64,000 bases of DNA, taken from NCBI RefSeq assembly GCF_003815875.1, contig NZ_CP033924.1:186001-250000 (forward strand). The letters are read 5' to 3'. Under the pieces are notes generated by a model, which worked only from the letters and a program-made list of their open reading frames with translations, was not told where the DNA came from and did not search any database. Below, in pieces: positions 17,683 to 26,770 of this stretch (position 1 is its first letter; every line of letters starts with the position of its first letter). Position numbers and translations under genes: made by a program. The stretch is from Chryseobacterium lactis (GTDB taxonomy: Bacteria > Bacteroidota > Bacteroidia > Flavobacteriales > Weeksellaceae).

Positions 17683-20355
17683 ATGTTAAAAAAATCCACC
17701 AACAAAAATCTCAATTCAGCAGCTCTTGTAAAACTGAAAGAAGCTGCATCAGAGAACGAAAAAATGGTTTACGCCATGCTGGAAACTTCTGAAGAAGGAC
17801 TTAGTGAAAATACCGTAAAAGATCGTTTGAAAATTTATGGTAAGAATGAAATTGCTATGCAAAAAGCACCTTCGTGGCTGAAACAATTTGCCCATTCCTT
17901 TTTCAACCCTTTCAATTATATTCTGGCATGTATTGCTGTGATTTCATTATTTATTGATGTTATCCTGGCTCCTGCTAATGAAAAAGATCTTAGTACCAGT
18001 ATCATTATTTCGGTAATGCTTCTGTTTAGTACAACCTTAAGATTTATCCAGGAATTCAGAAGCAATAAAGCAGCTGAAGCCTTAAAGAAAATGGTAAAAA
18101 CAAGCTGCCTTACCAAAAGAAAGTTTAAAGAAAGCGAAGAAATAGAAATTACTGAAATAGTACCCGGAGATATGGTTATTCTTTCAGCCGGAGATATGGT
18201 TCCTGCCGATTGCCGAATTCTGAAAAGCAAAGATCTTTTTATCAGCGAATCTATTCTTACAGGAGAGGCGTTACCTGTAGAAAAAAATGCATTCCCTATC
18301 CGGGATGCTAAAGATCAAAACCCGCTCACTCTGCAAAATATATGTTTCATGGGGACAAATGTAGTGAGCGGATCAGCCACTGTTGTTGTTACAAACACCG
18401 GAATATTCACGTATTTCGGAAGCATCAGCAGAAGTCTGGTTTCCAAAAGACCTGAAACAGCATTCGATATCGGAGTAAATAAAGTAAGCTTCCTTCTCAT
18501 TCGGTTCATGCTGATTATGACTCCGGTTATTTTCCTGATCAACGGATTTGTAAAAGGAGACTGGATGCAGGCTTTATTATTTGCCATCGCTGTAGCCGTA
18601 GGCCTTACTCCTGAGATGTTACCCATGATCGTTACTGCAAATCTTGCCAAAGGAGCTGTTAACATGAGTAAAAAGAAAGTGATTGTTAAACGACTCAATG
18701 CGATTCAGAATATAGGAGCAATGGATATTCTCTGTACCGATAAAACGGGAACACTGACACTTGACAAAATTGTATTGGAAACCCACCTCAACGTTCGGGG
18801 TATCGAAGATGATGAAGTATTGAAATGGGCTTACCTCAACAGTTTTCACCAGACCGGACTTAAAAATCTACTAGACCAGGCTGTTCTCGACCATGCAGAA
18901 GTTCATAACCTGATGAAAGCAGATGAATTGTACCTGAAAGTAGATGAAATTCCTTTCGATTTTGAAAGAAGAAGAATGTCTGTTATCCTCAATACCTCCA
19001 AAGGTAAACACCTCATGATCTCTAAAGGAGCAGTAGAAGAAATGCTTTCTCTATGCAAATATGCTTTGGATCCCGGGGAAGACCACAGTTTACATATTGA
19101 AAATGATAATATTGTCCCGCTGGACGATCTTATGAAACAGCAAATCATCAAAATGTCTGAGAAGCTTAATGCAGAAGGGCTGAGAGTATTATTAGTAGCT
19201 ATTAAAGAATTTGATGGAAACCACGCTTTAAATTACTCTGTCGCAGATGAAGATCATCTTATTCTTACCGGATTTATAGGATTTCTGGATCCTGCGAAAC
19301 CTTCTGCAGAACCAAGTATAAAAGCATTGCACAAGCTAGGTGTTGAAGTGAAAGTTGTGACAGGTGATAATGATATTGTTGCTAAAAAAATATGCCACGA
19401 TGTAGGAATTCCAATCAACACGATTATGTTGGGAGACACCATGGATCATATGAGCGATGAGGAACTCAGTAAAGATATGGATATGTACTCTGTTTTTGCT
19501 AAAGTAAATCCATTACAAAAGCAACGTATCGTAAAAATATTAAGATCGAAGGGGCACACCGTAGGATTCATGGGAGACGGAATCAATGATGCGGCAGCCA
19601 TCAAGGAAGCTGATGTGGGCATTTCTGTAGATACAGGAGCTGATATCGCCAAAGAAAGTGCAGATATTATCCTTCTGGAGAAAGATTTAATGGTGTTGCG
19701 AAGTGGTGTAATCTATGGCAGAAGAACCTTTGGAAATATCGTTAAATATATCAAAATGACAGCCAGCAGCAATTTCGGGAACATGTTCAGCATGATCGGA
19801 GCCAGCGCGCTTCTTCCATTTTTACCCATGCTTCCGCTGCAGATTCTGACCCAGAACTTACTTTACGATATTTCACAATCTTCCATTCCATGGGATACGA
19901 TGGACAAAGATTTTCTGGAAAAACCAAAAAAATGGGAAGCCGACAGTATCAAAAAGTTCATGTTGTATATCGGTCCTTTGAGTTCAATTTTTGATTATGT
20001 AACGTTTGCTGTGATGTTCTTTGTTTTCAAAGCCAATACTCCCGAACATCAGAGTTTGTTTCAGACCGGTTGGTTTGTGGAAGGCTTGCTGTCCCAGACC
20101 TTGATCGTTCATATTATCAGAACAAAAAAGATTCCGTTTATTCAAAGCTGGGCTGCTACGCCTGTCGTTGCTTTAACCAGTTTAATCATGCTCATCGGAA
20201 TTCTGATTCCTTTCAGTCCTATTGCTGTATATCTGAAGATGGAACCGTTGCCTTTAAGCTATTTCCCTTATCTGATAGGAATTCTTACAGGTTATTGTAT
20301 CCTCACTCAGTTCGTTAAGCAATGGTTTATTAAAAAATTCGGACAGTGGCTGTAA
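17683..20355 (+). CDS. mgtA: Magnesium-translocating P-type ATPase MgtA
   Basis: 890 residues, normal for type IIIB P-ATPases, which import Mg2+ at ATP cost. Actuator 'LTGEALPVEK' near 192-201; TM4 motif 'AVGLTPEMLPMIVTANLAKG' (305-324), diagnostic for MgtA/MgtB; phosphorylation site Asp353 in DKTGTLTLDK; nucleotide-binding 'RRRMSVIL'; hinge 'VVTGDN' and 'FMGDGINDAAAIKEADVGIS'. About ten membrane helices. The N-terminus (SAALVKLKEAASENEKMVY) is the usual cytosolic tail. Second gene of the mgtC operon; the repeat operator for the next operon begins only 16 bp after its stop. Confidence 0.95.
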   Translation: MLKKSTNKNLNSAALVKLKEAASENEKMVYAMLETSEEGLSENTVKDRLKIYGKNEIAMQKAPSWLKQFAHSFFNPFNYILACIAVISLFIDVILAPANEKDLSTSIIISVMLLFSTTLRFIQEFRSNKAAEALKKMVKTSCLTKRKFKESEEIEITEIVPGDMVILSAGDMVPADCRILKSKDLFISESILTGEALPVEKNAFPIRDAKDQNPLTLQNICFMGTNVVSGSATVVVTNTGIFTYFGSISRSLVSKRPETAFDIGVNKVSFLLIRFMLIMTPVIFLINGFVKGDWMQALLFAIAVAVGLTPEMLPMIVTANLAKGAVNMSKKKVIVKRLNAIQNIGAMDILCTDKTGTLTLDKIVLETHLNVRGIEDDEVLKWAYLNSFHQTGLKNLLDQAVLDHAEVHNLMKADELYLKVDEIPFDFERRRMSVILNTSKGKHLMISKGAVEEMLSLCKYALDPGEDHSLHIENDNIVPLDDLMKQQIIKMSEKLNAEGLRVLLVAIKEFDGNHALNYSVADEDHLILTGFIGFLDPAKPSAEPSIKALHKLGVEVKVVTGDNDIVAKKICHDVGIPINTIMLGDTMDHMSDEELSKDMDMYSVFAKVNPLQKQRIVKILRSKGHTVGFMGDGINDAAAIKEADVGISVDTGADIAKESADIILLEKDLMVLRSGVIYGRRTFGNIVKYIKMTASSNFGNMFSMIGASALLPFLPMLPLQILTQNLLYDISQSSIPWDTMDKDFLEKPKKWEADSIKKFMLYIGPLSSIFDYVTFAVMFFVFKANTPEHQSLFQTGWFVEGLLSQTLIVHIIRTKKIPFIQSWAATPVVALTSLIMLIGILIPFSPIAVYLKMEPLPLSYFPYLIGILTGYCILTQFVKQWFIKKFGQWL

Positions 20356-20370
20356 AATTCAAATCATCCT

Positions 20371-20440
20371 TTCTAACAGTTTTCTAATAGCTTTTTAAAG
20401 GTTCTCTAACAGACTATTACAAAGGATGAAAATACTTTTG
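20371..20440 (+). promoter_or_regulatory. Second copy of the 11-bp repeat operator, before the RND efflux operon
   Basis: Half-sites at 20373 (CTAA), 20384 (CTAA), 20395 (TTAA, decayed) and 20406 (CTAA), 11 bp apart. TACTTTTG at 20433-20440, again 27 bp from the last half-site. Similarity to 16780-16849 continues past the promoter into the leader (TTTGCArCAA...ACTATGrAT). Confidence 0.8.
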
Positions 20441-20455
20441 CAACAATAAAGAACT

Positions 20456-20476
20456 ATGATTATAGATATTTCATAA
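20456..20476 (+). CDS. Candidate six-residue leader ORF MIIDIS before the RND operon
   Basis: ATG 20456 to TAA 20476, at nearly the same distance from the promoter box as the mgtC leader ORF and in a similar sequence context (ACTATG). A possible hairpin GATATT/AATATC overlaps its end. It lacks proline. Very short, so chance is likely unless translation is shown. Confidence 0.25.
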   Translation: MIIDIS

Positions 20477-20538
20477 AAAATATCACTTTAAATTGAAATA
20501 CTATAGAAAAATTAAATTAGTGATTATAAACATCTTAT

Positions 20539-21642
20539 ATGAGAAAAACAGTATTAACAATGATCCTTCTGGCATTGGTTACCTCTTGTAAAAACTCCAA
20601 AAACGAAACCCCTCAGGATCACGACCTCCTGATCAAAGGCAATGACGTCATTGTTCCTGAAAACAATCCTGTTTTCAAAAAAATAAAAACCGAAACCGTA
20701 GCTGAACAGGAACATAGTGACGGTGTAGTATCCGCAGGAACGATTCAGGCTATTCCTAATCATTATGCCGAAATTGCAAGTCCTTTTTCGGGAAGGATCA
20801 CTAAATCTTTCATTCAGTTGGGGCAGAATATTTCGGCAGGCAGCCCTCTTTTTGAAATTCTTTCTTCCGATTATTTTTCAGTTCAGAAAGATTATACTGA
20901 TGCTTTAAACGATGTACAGCTTGCCGAGAAAAACTACAAACGTCAGCAAGATCTGGTAAAGCATGGAGTGGGAATTCAGAAAGAGCTGGATGAAGCAGAA
21001 ACGGATTTTAAGAATAAAAAGACATCCCTCTCCAACGCCTCTTCAGCTCTGAAAGTATACAACAGCAAAGGAGGTGGTATCGGAAGACCACTTATTGTAA
21101 GAGCACCGATCAGCGGGGAAATTATTTCCAACAAAATAGTTAACGGTCAATATTTGAAAGGAGATGCTGATCCGGTTATGATCATCGCAGAATTGTCCAA
21201 GGTTTGGATTTCCGGGGATGTAAAAGAAAAAGACATCCGGTTTGTAAATACGGGAGATCATGTTTCCGTTAAGGTAAGTGCTTATCCTGATCGGAATATT
21301 ACCGGAAAAGTATATCATATTAATGAAATCGTGGATGAAAACACCCGAAGTATAAAAGTCCTTATTGAATGCGATAATCCGGACAGAAAATTAAAACCGG
21401 GGATGTACGCCACGGTTAATTTCTCCACCACTCCTACAAGAACAATTATGATTCCTGTCACCGCATTAATGCAACAGGACAGTTCACAATATGTATGGGT
21501 AAAAACCGGGAAAAATCAATTTACCAAACGTTCGGTTACGACCGGAGAAACAGATCAGAAAACAGTAAGAATTACCTCGGGATTAAAGGTAGGAGAAACA
21601 ATTATGACAGAAGGTGGAATCTATATGCTTGATGCTAAATAA
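20539..21642 (+). CDS. RND efflux periplasmic adaptor (membrane fusion protein)
   Basis: 367 residues. Lipoprotein signal MRKTVLTMILLALVTSC. Adaptor layout: biotinyl-lipoyl-like half 'SPFSGRITKSFIQLGQNISAG', a helical hairpin about 115-175 ('QLAEKNYKRQQDLVKHGVG'), second lipoyl half 'IVRAPISGEIISNKIVNGQ', a beta-barrel 'VWISGDVKEKDIRFVNTGD' and a membrane-proximal domain. CusB/CzcB-type by eye. It links the permease and outer-membrane channel encoded next. No N-terminal metal-binding Met/His cluster is evident, so the substrate is open. First gene of the operon behind the 20371 operator. Confidence 0.9.
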   Translation: MRKTVLTMILLALVTSCKNSKNETPQDHDLLIKGNDVIVPENNPVFKKIKTETVAEQEHSDGVVSAGTIQAIPNHYAEIASPFSGRITKSFIQLGQNISAGSPLFEILSSDYFSVQKDYTDALNDVQLAEKNYKRQQDLVKHGVGIQKELDEAETDFKNKKTSLSNASSALKVYNSKGGGIGRPLIVRAPISGEIISNKIVNGQYLKGDADPVMIIAELSKVWISGDVKEKDIRFVNTGDHVSVKVSAYPDRNITGKVYHINEIVDENTRSIKVLIECDNPDRKLKPGMYATVNFSTTPTRTIMIPVTALMQQDSSQYVWVKTGKNQFTKRSVTTGETDQKTVRITSGLKVGETIMTEGGIYMLDAK

Positions 21643-21722
21643 TGTAAACGATATTAAAAAATGTATAAAGAACCGACAGAACCTCTGTTTCTTCTAAAAA
21701 CTTTATACAAAACTTGAGAACT

Positions 21723-24700
21723 ATGAAGCAATTACTTACAATCTCTATACAGAAAAGATGGCTGATGCTCGCCCTCTTTCTATTACTCGGTTTCTTTGGC
21801 TATTATTCCTGGACAAAATTATCAGTAGAAGCATATCCTGATATCGCTGATGTCACCTCACAGGTGGTCACCCAGGTTCCGGGGCTTGCTGCTGAAGAAG
21901 TGGAGCAACAAATTACTATTCCATTAGAACGTTCATTGAATGGTCTTCCGGGGATGCATGTGATGCGTAGCAAAAGTACTTTTGGACTTTCTATTATCAC
22001 AATGGTTTTTGATGATGGTGTTGATGATTATTGGGCGAGACAACGTATACAGGAAAGGTTATCTGATGTAACTCTTCCTTACGGGGCACAACCGGGGCTG
22101 GATCCACTAACATCTCCCATCGGCGAAGTATACCGTTATATTATCGAAAGTAATAACCACAGCCTGCGTGAATTGACAGATTTACAAAAATTTGTCATCA
22201 TTCCCCGTATCAAACAGGTTTCAGGGGTTGCCGATGTCACCAACTTCGGAGGAATTACCACACAGTTTCAGATCGAGCTGGATCCTCACAAACTTGAACA
22301 ATATGGACTTTCATTATCTGAGGTCACAGAAACTATTTCTAAAAATAATGTCAGCGCCGGAGGTAGTATGCTTCCCCGGGGAAATCTCGCTTATGTTATC
22401 CGTGGAATAGGTCTTGTAAAAGAATTGAATGACCTCGGTAAAATCGTGGTAAAAACCGAAAACGGAGTTCCTGTATTTCTGAATGATGTAGGAACATTAA
22501 AATATGGAAACCTTGAAAGAAAAGGAATTCTGGGCTATACCGACAGAAAACGCAATTATTCCGAAAGCGTTGAAGGGATCGTACTTTTATTAAGAGGGCA
22601 AAATCCTTCTCAGGTTCTGGAAGGCGTTCACGAAGCCATTGAAGAATTAAATAATGAAACACTTCCTGCCGGAGTAAAGATTCATCCTTTTCTGGATAGA
22701 ACAGATCTTGTAAAAACAACTCTTACTACAGTTTCTCACACGCTTACCGAAGGAATCGTGCTGGTCATTATCGTATTGATTGTTTTTCTGGGCAGTTGGC
22801 GGGGAGCTTTATTAGTGGCAATCACCATTCCGCTCTCTTTATTGTTTGCGTTTATCCTGATGCATTTTACGAATATTCCCGCTAACCTTCTTTCTCTTGG
22901 TGCTATTGACTTCGGAATTATTGTAGACGGGGCCATTGTAATGCTGGAAACGATTCTTAAAAAAAGAGAAGATAATCCTGAAGAAGCTCTGGAGGAAAAA
23001 AGCATTACCAAAAGGGTTGTTGAAGTTGCCAAACCAATCTTCTTTTCCACGATCATTATTATCACGGCCTATCTTCCATTGTTTGCTTTCGAAAGAGTTG
23101 AGAAAAATTATTTACCCCAATGGCATTCACTGTAGGTTATGCTTTACTGGGAGCACTTGCCGTTGCATTGCTGCTTATTCCCGGTCTGGCTTATGTGATC
23201 TACCGTAAACCACAAAAAATATATCATAACAAATGGCTGGAAAAAATAAGTAATGCCTATGGAAAAAGAATAGAGAAAATCATGCAGGCTCCTAAAAAAG
23301 TTATTCTGCCGGTAAGTATCGTTTTATTATCTGCAGGAATTTTATCCTATTCGGTAGGAAAAGATTTCCTTCCTGAGCTTGATGAAGGCTCCATCTGGCT
23401 ACAAGTACAGCTTCCGCCGGGTATTTCTCTGGCAAAAGCGAAAGAGATGAGTGATACTTTACGGGCAAGAACCTTAAAACATTCTGAAATCACTTATATG
23501 ATGGTTCAGGCCGGCCGAAATGATGATGGAACCGACCCATGGACAGCCTCTCACTTCGAAGTTTCCGTCGGAATAAAACCGTACAGCGAATGGCCTTCAG
23601 GAAAAACCAAAGCAGATTTAATTAAAGAGCTCGCTGTTGATTATAAAGATATGCCGGGATTCACCGTCGGATTTTCGCAACCGATGATCGACGGGGTAAT
23701 GGATAAAATTTCCGGAGCCCACAGTGAGCTGGTCGTAAAAGTATATGGTGAAGACTTCAAAGAAACCAGAAGAATTGCCGAAAATATACTTTCTACATTG
23801 AACAAAATTCCAGGTTCTGCCGATCTTGCCATTGACCAGGAACCCCCATTACCTCAGCTACAGATTATTGCTGACAGGGATAAAATTGCCCAGTACGGAT
23901 TGAATGTTGCTGATGTGGCGGACCTTATTGAAGTCGCTCTGGGCGGAAAAGCCATTTCTCAGATTTTTATCGGTAACAAAGTTTATGATATCTCCTGCCG
24001 TTACACTGAAGACAGTCGAGACACTCCCGACAAAATCGGAAACCTCATGCTTACCTCAGCAACAGGAGCCAAAATTCCTTTATCCCAGGTGGCAGAAGTA
24101 AAACTGAGTACCGGAGAAAGCACTATTACCAGAGAAATGAATAAACGCCATCTCACGGTAAAACTCAACCTCAGAGGCACCGATCTTTCATCTTTCCTGA
24201 AAAAAGCTCAGGATAAAATTGAGAAAGATATAAAATATGATCATGAGAAATATACGATCAAATGGGGCGGTCAGTTCGAAAACCAAAACAGGGCTTATTC
24301 CAGATTGGCATTTATCGTTCCTTTGGCATTGGCCATCATGTTTCTGTTATTGTATGGTGCATTTGGAGACTTTAAGCAGGCTTTGGTACTGATGTCTATT
24401 GTTCCATTGGCATTATTTGGTGGAATGCTGGCACTCAATATCCGGGGTATGTCTCTTAACGTATCTTCGGCTGTTGGCTTCATTGCTCTGTTTGGAGTTG
24501 CTATTCAGAATGGTGTGATTATGATTTCTCATATCAACGACCTGCGTAAGAAAGGACATGACTTGAAACATGCTGTGATAAAAGGAGCTCACGATCGTTT
24601 CAGGCCGGTACTGATGACAGCCACCGTTGCCGTGATCGGTTTATTCCCTGCATCGCTGGCAACAGGAATTGGCTCAGATGTACAGCGTCCACTGGCAACA

Positions 24701-24838
24701 GTTATCGTTTACGGACTGATGTTCTCTACTATTTTAACACTCTTCGTTCTGCCTGCTATTTATTTTATGGCTGAACGTGGCAATAAAAAACAAAATTTGG
24801 AATCAGATGAAGCACTTACTCCTACCTATGAAGATTAA
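21723..24838 (+). pseudogene. RND efflux permease (CusA/CzcA type) interrupted by a one-base deletion
   Basis: Start ATG 21723 (MKQLLTISIQKRWLM); a TTG three codons earlier is less likely. The frame reads normally to 'LPLFAFERVEK' and then ends at 23135. The continuation (LFTP, then MAFTVGYALLGALAVALLL) lies one frame away and runs to 24838. Restoring one A in the A5 run 23103-23107 (GAG-AAA-AAA-TTA) joins them into about 1039 residues, the normal length. HME-type signatures are present in both parts: 'GAIDFGIIVDGAIVMLE' with the proton-relay acids, 'GKDFLPELDEGS' and 'GFIALFGVAIQNGVIMISHI'. Either a homopolymer sequencing error, a recent inactivation, or recoding by -1 slippage at AAA-AAT. 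Confidence 0.88.
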
Positions 24839-26096
24839 AATTCATTTTGTCATCATATTAGTCACTGTACTGAGTATGACAGGAATGGTAAAAGCGCAGG
24901 ATAAAGAGCTTTTACGATTTGAAGAATACCTGAGCCTTGTCGGAAAGAAAAATCTCGGCTATGCATCACAGAAATACAACGTAAGTATGGCTGAAGCGGC
25001 TATTCAAACTGCAGGTATGTTTCCTGATCCTCAACTGGAAGTAGAAACCACCAATAACGGTGTGAATAAAAACATGGGCTATGTCTATGGTTCCTCCATC
25101 GGATGGACTCTGGAATTAGGAGGAAAAAGAAAAGCCCGGATAAATCTTGCGAAAAACCAGTCGGAGCTAAGTAAAATACAACTGCAGGACTTTTTTAGAA
25201 ACCTTAGAGCAGATGCGAGCTTAGGATATATTGATGCCTTAAAATCCAAGGCTCAACTTGAGGTGCAACAGGATTCTTACAAGAATATGCTGCAATTGGC
25301 AAAATCCGACAGTATCCGATACCGTTTAGGAACCATATCACTGGTCACATCAAAGCAAAGCAAACTGGAAGCAGCATCCTTGCTGAATGAGGTATATCAG
25401 GCTGAAAGTGCCGAGCAACAAGCATTAACCAATCTCTCAGTATTTCTAAGTGACAACAAAATAACAGGCAGAGATGTTGATGGTGATTTTAATGCATTCA
25501 ACAGAGATTTCAGTATTGATGACCTGATGCTGCAGGCATTGAATGAAAGAGCCGATTTAATGGCAGCCAAACAAAATACACAAGTCGCCAAAAGCCAGAT
25601 CAACCTTGAAAAAGCCAATCGTATGATCGATCTGGGACTGAGTGCCGGTGCTGAACGACATACCGAAGCAACGAATGAAATTGCTCCCTCCCCAACAGTA
25701 AATGCTGTAAAGGTAGGTCTTAGTATTCCATTAAAATTTTCCAACAGGAGAAATGCAGGATTGAAAATAGCAGAAATGGCTCATTCACAGGCAGAAGTTG
25801 AGTATCAACAGATCGAACAGGGAATAAGAGCTGAAGTGATGCAGGCTTATCAACAGTATATGGCTACTCAAAAACAGGTCAAGCAATTTCATAACGGAAT
25901 GCTTGCTGAAGCTAAAAGTATATTGGAAGGAATCACCTACAGTTACAAAAGAGGAGAAAGCTCGATCCTCGAAGTCCTGAATGCTCAAAGAACTTATAAT
26001 GATGTAAGAAAAGACTATTACCAGGCACTTGCAGATAATGCAGCTGCTTTGATTGAACTGGAACGCAGGACAGGAATCTGGGACATTGAGTTTTAG
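24828..26096 (+). CDS. TolC-like outer membrane efflux protein
   Basis: 422 residues from ATG 24828, chosen because it gives a clean signal peptide (MKIKIHFVIILVTVLSMTGMVKAQ); the frame is open to GTG 24777 inside the permease. Two OEP repeats: 'LSLVGKKNLGYASQKYNVSM...TAGMFPDPQLEVETTNNG' and 'ALNERADLMAAKQNTQVAKSQ', with the second long hairpin ending 'SYKRGESSILEVLNAQRTYNDVRKDYYQ', all CusC/CzcC-like. Forms the outer-membrane exit duct for the RND pump. Overlaps the permease 3' end by 11 bp, so translation is coupled. A bidirectional terminator follows at 26253-26292. Confidence 0.9.
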   Translation: MKIKIHFVIILVTVLSMTGMVKAQDKELLRFEEYLSLVGKKNLGYASQKYNVSMAEAAIQTAGMFPDPQLEVETTNNGVNKNMGYVYGSSIGWTLELGGKRKARINLAKNQSELSKIQLQDFFRNLRADASLGYIDALKSKAQLEVQQDSYKNMLQLAKSDSIRYRLGTISLVTSKQSKLEAASLLNEVYQAESAEQQALTNLSVFLSDNKITGRDVDGDFNAFNRDFSIDDLMLQALNERADLMAAKQNTQVAKSQINLEKANRMIDLGLSAGAERHTEATNEIAPSPTVNAVKVGLSIPLKFSNRRNAGLKIAEMAHSQAEVEYQQIEQGIRAEVMQAYQQYMATQKQVKQFHNGMLAEAKSILEGITYSYKRGESSILEVLNAQRTYNDVRKDYYQALADNAAALIELERRTGIWDIEF

Positions 26097-26252
26097 AATA
26101 GCTGGAAAAAGAAAGTTTTTAAAATCAGGCGATAAGTAAGACTCCAATTAATTAACCTTTTTAAATTAAAAAAATCTTCTCTAAAAGACGATAAGGAGTC
26201 AATAAACACAAATAGTACTTCCAGCTTCTTGCTTCCACCTTAGCCCTCATTC

Positions 26253-26292
26253 AAAAAAGCCCCGAAATCTCTATGATTTCAGGGCTTTTTTT
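26253..26292. terminator. Bidirectional terminator
   Basis: Arms AAGCCCCGAAATC/GATTTCAGGGCTT with one mismatch, A-run on the left and T-run on the right. Serves the RND operon and the convergent DUF1801 gene. Confidence 0.85.
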
Positions 26293-26746
26293 ATTTCTTA
26301 TAGTTAGATTCGTAAATATTGATCCAGTCATCAACGGTCATTTTAGTACTCAATTCGGCGATTAATTCAAACGGAATATCTTCTGTTTTTTTAAACCGGA
26401 CGCAGGATTTACCCATATCTAGTTTTTTCTTCGAGTGTTTTGGATATTCTGTCACAAACCAATCCAGAAGTTCCGGTCTTGAGTATAACCCCATATGGTA
26501 TAATGCTATAAAATTTTTCTGCGAGGCAAGATTAATAAACGGCAACGCAGTACCGGGAGTACAATGATAGCCTGCAGGATAAGTTGTTAACGGAACAGCC
26601 CAACCTATCATTCCATAACTGGTATTTTCTTCAAAACCTTTTGGCAGATTATCATTGATCGTATCAAAAAGTTTTTTAAAAGATTCCTGTCTTTCTTCAG
26701 GAATTTTCGAAATGTAATCTTCTATGGTAACTGCCTGAATCTGCAT
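26291..26746 (-). CDS. DUF1801 domain-containing protein
   Basis: 151 residues, cytoplasmic. Pattern 'SKIPEERQESFKKLFDTIN', 'FEENTSYGMIGWAVPL', 'FINLASQKNFIALYHMGLY' and 'DMGKSCVRFKKTEDIPFELI' fits the DUF1801/YdhG-like fold (iron-chaperone frataxin-like structure in some members). Biological role not established. Overlaps the shared terminator at its 3' end and is followed 24 bp upstream by the end of another leftward gene, so it may be the last gene of a leftward transcript. Confidence 0.85.
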   Translation of the reverse strand: MQIQAVTIEDYISKIPEERQESFKKLFDTINDNLPKGFEENTSYGMIGWAVPLTTYPAGYHCTPGTALPFINLASQKNFIALYHMGLYSRPELLDWFVTEYPKHSKKKLDMGKSCVRFKKTEDIPFELIAELSTKMTVDDWINIYESNYKK

Positions 26747-26770
26747 ATTTTATTTTTATCTAAAATACAA

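Noticed and set aside
18315..19652. Several leftward ORFs of 62-127 residues inside mgtA
   Set aside because: Shadows of the strongly conserved P-type ATPase frame.
20539..26096. Assigning the RND operon to copper/silver (Cus) or Co/Zn/Cd (Czc)
   Set aside because: The heavy-metal-type permease is clear, but I could not verify the substrate Met triad or the adaptor metal site by eye.
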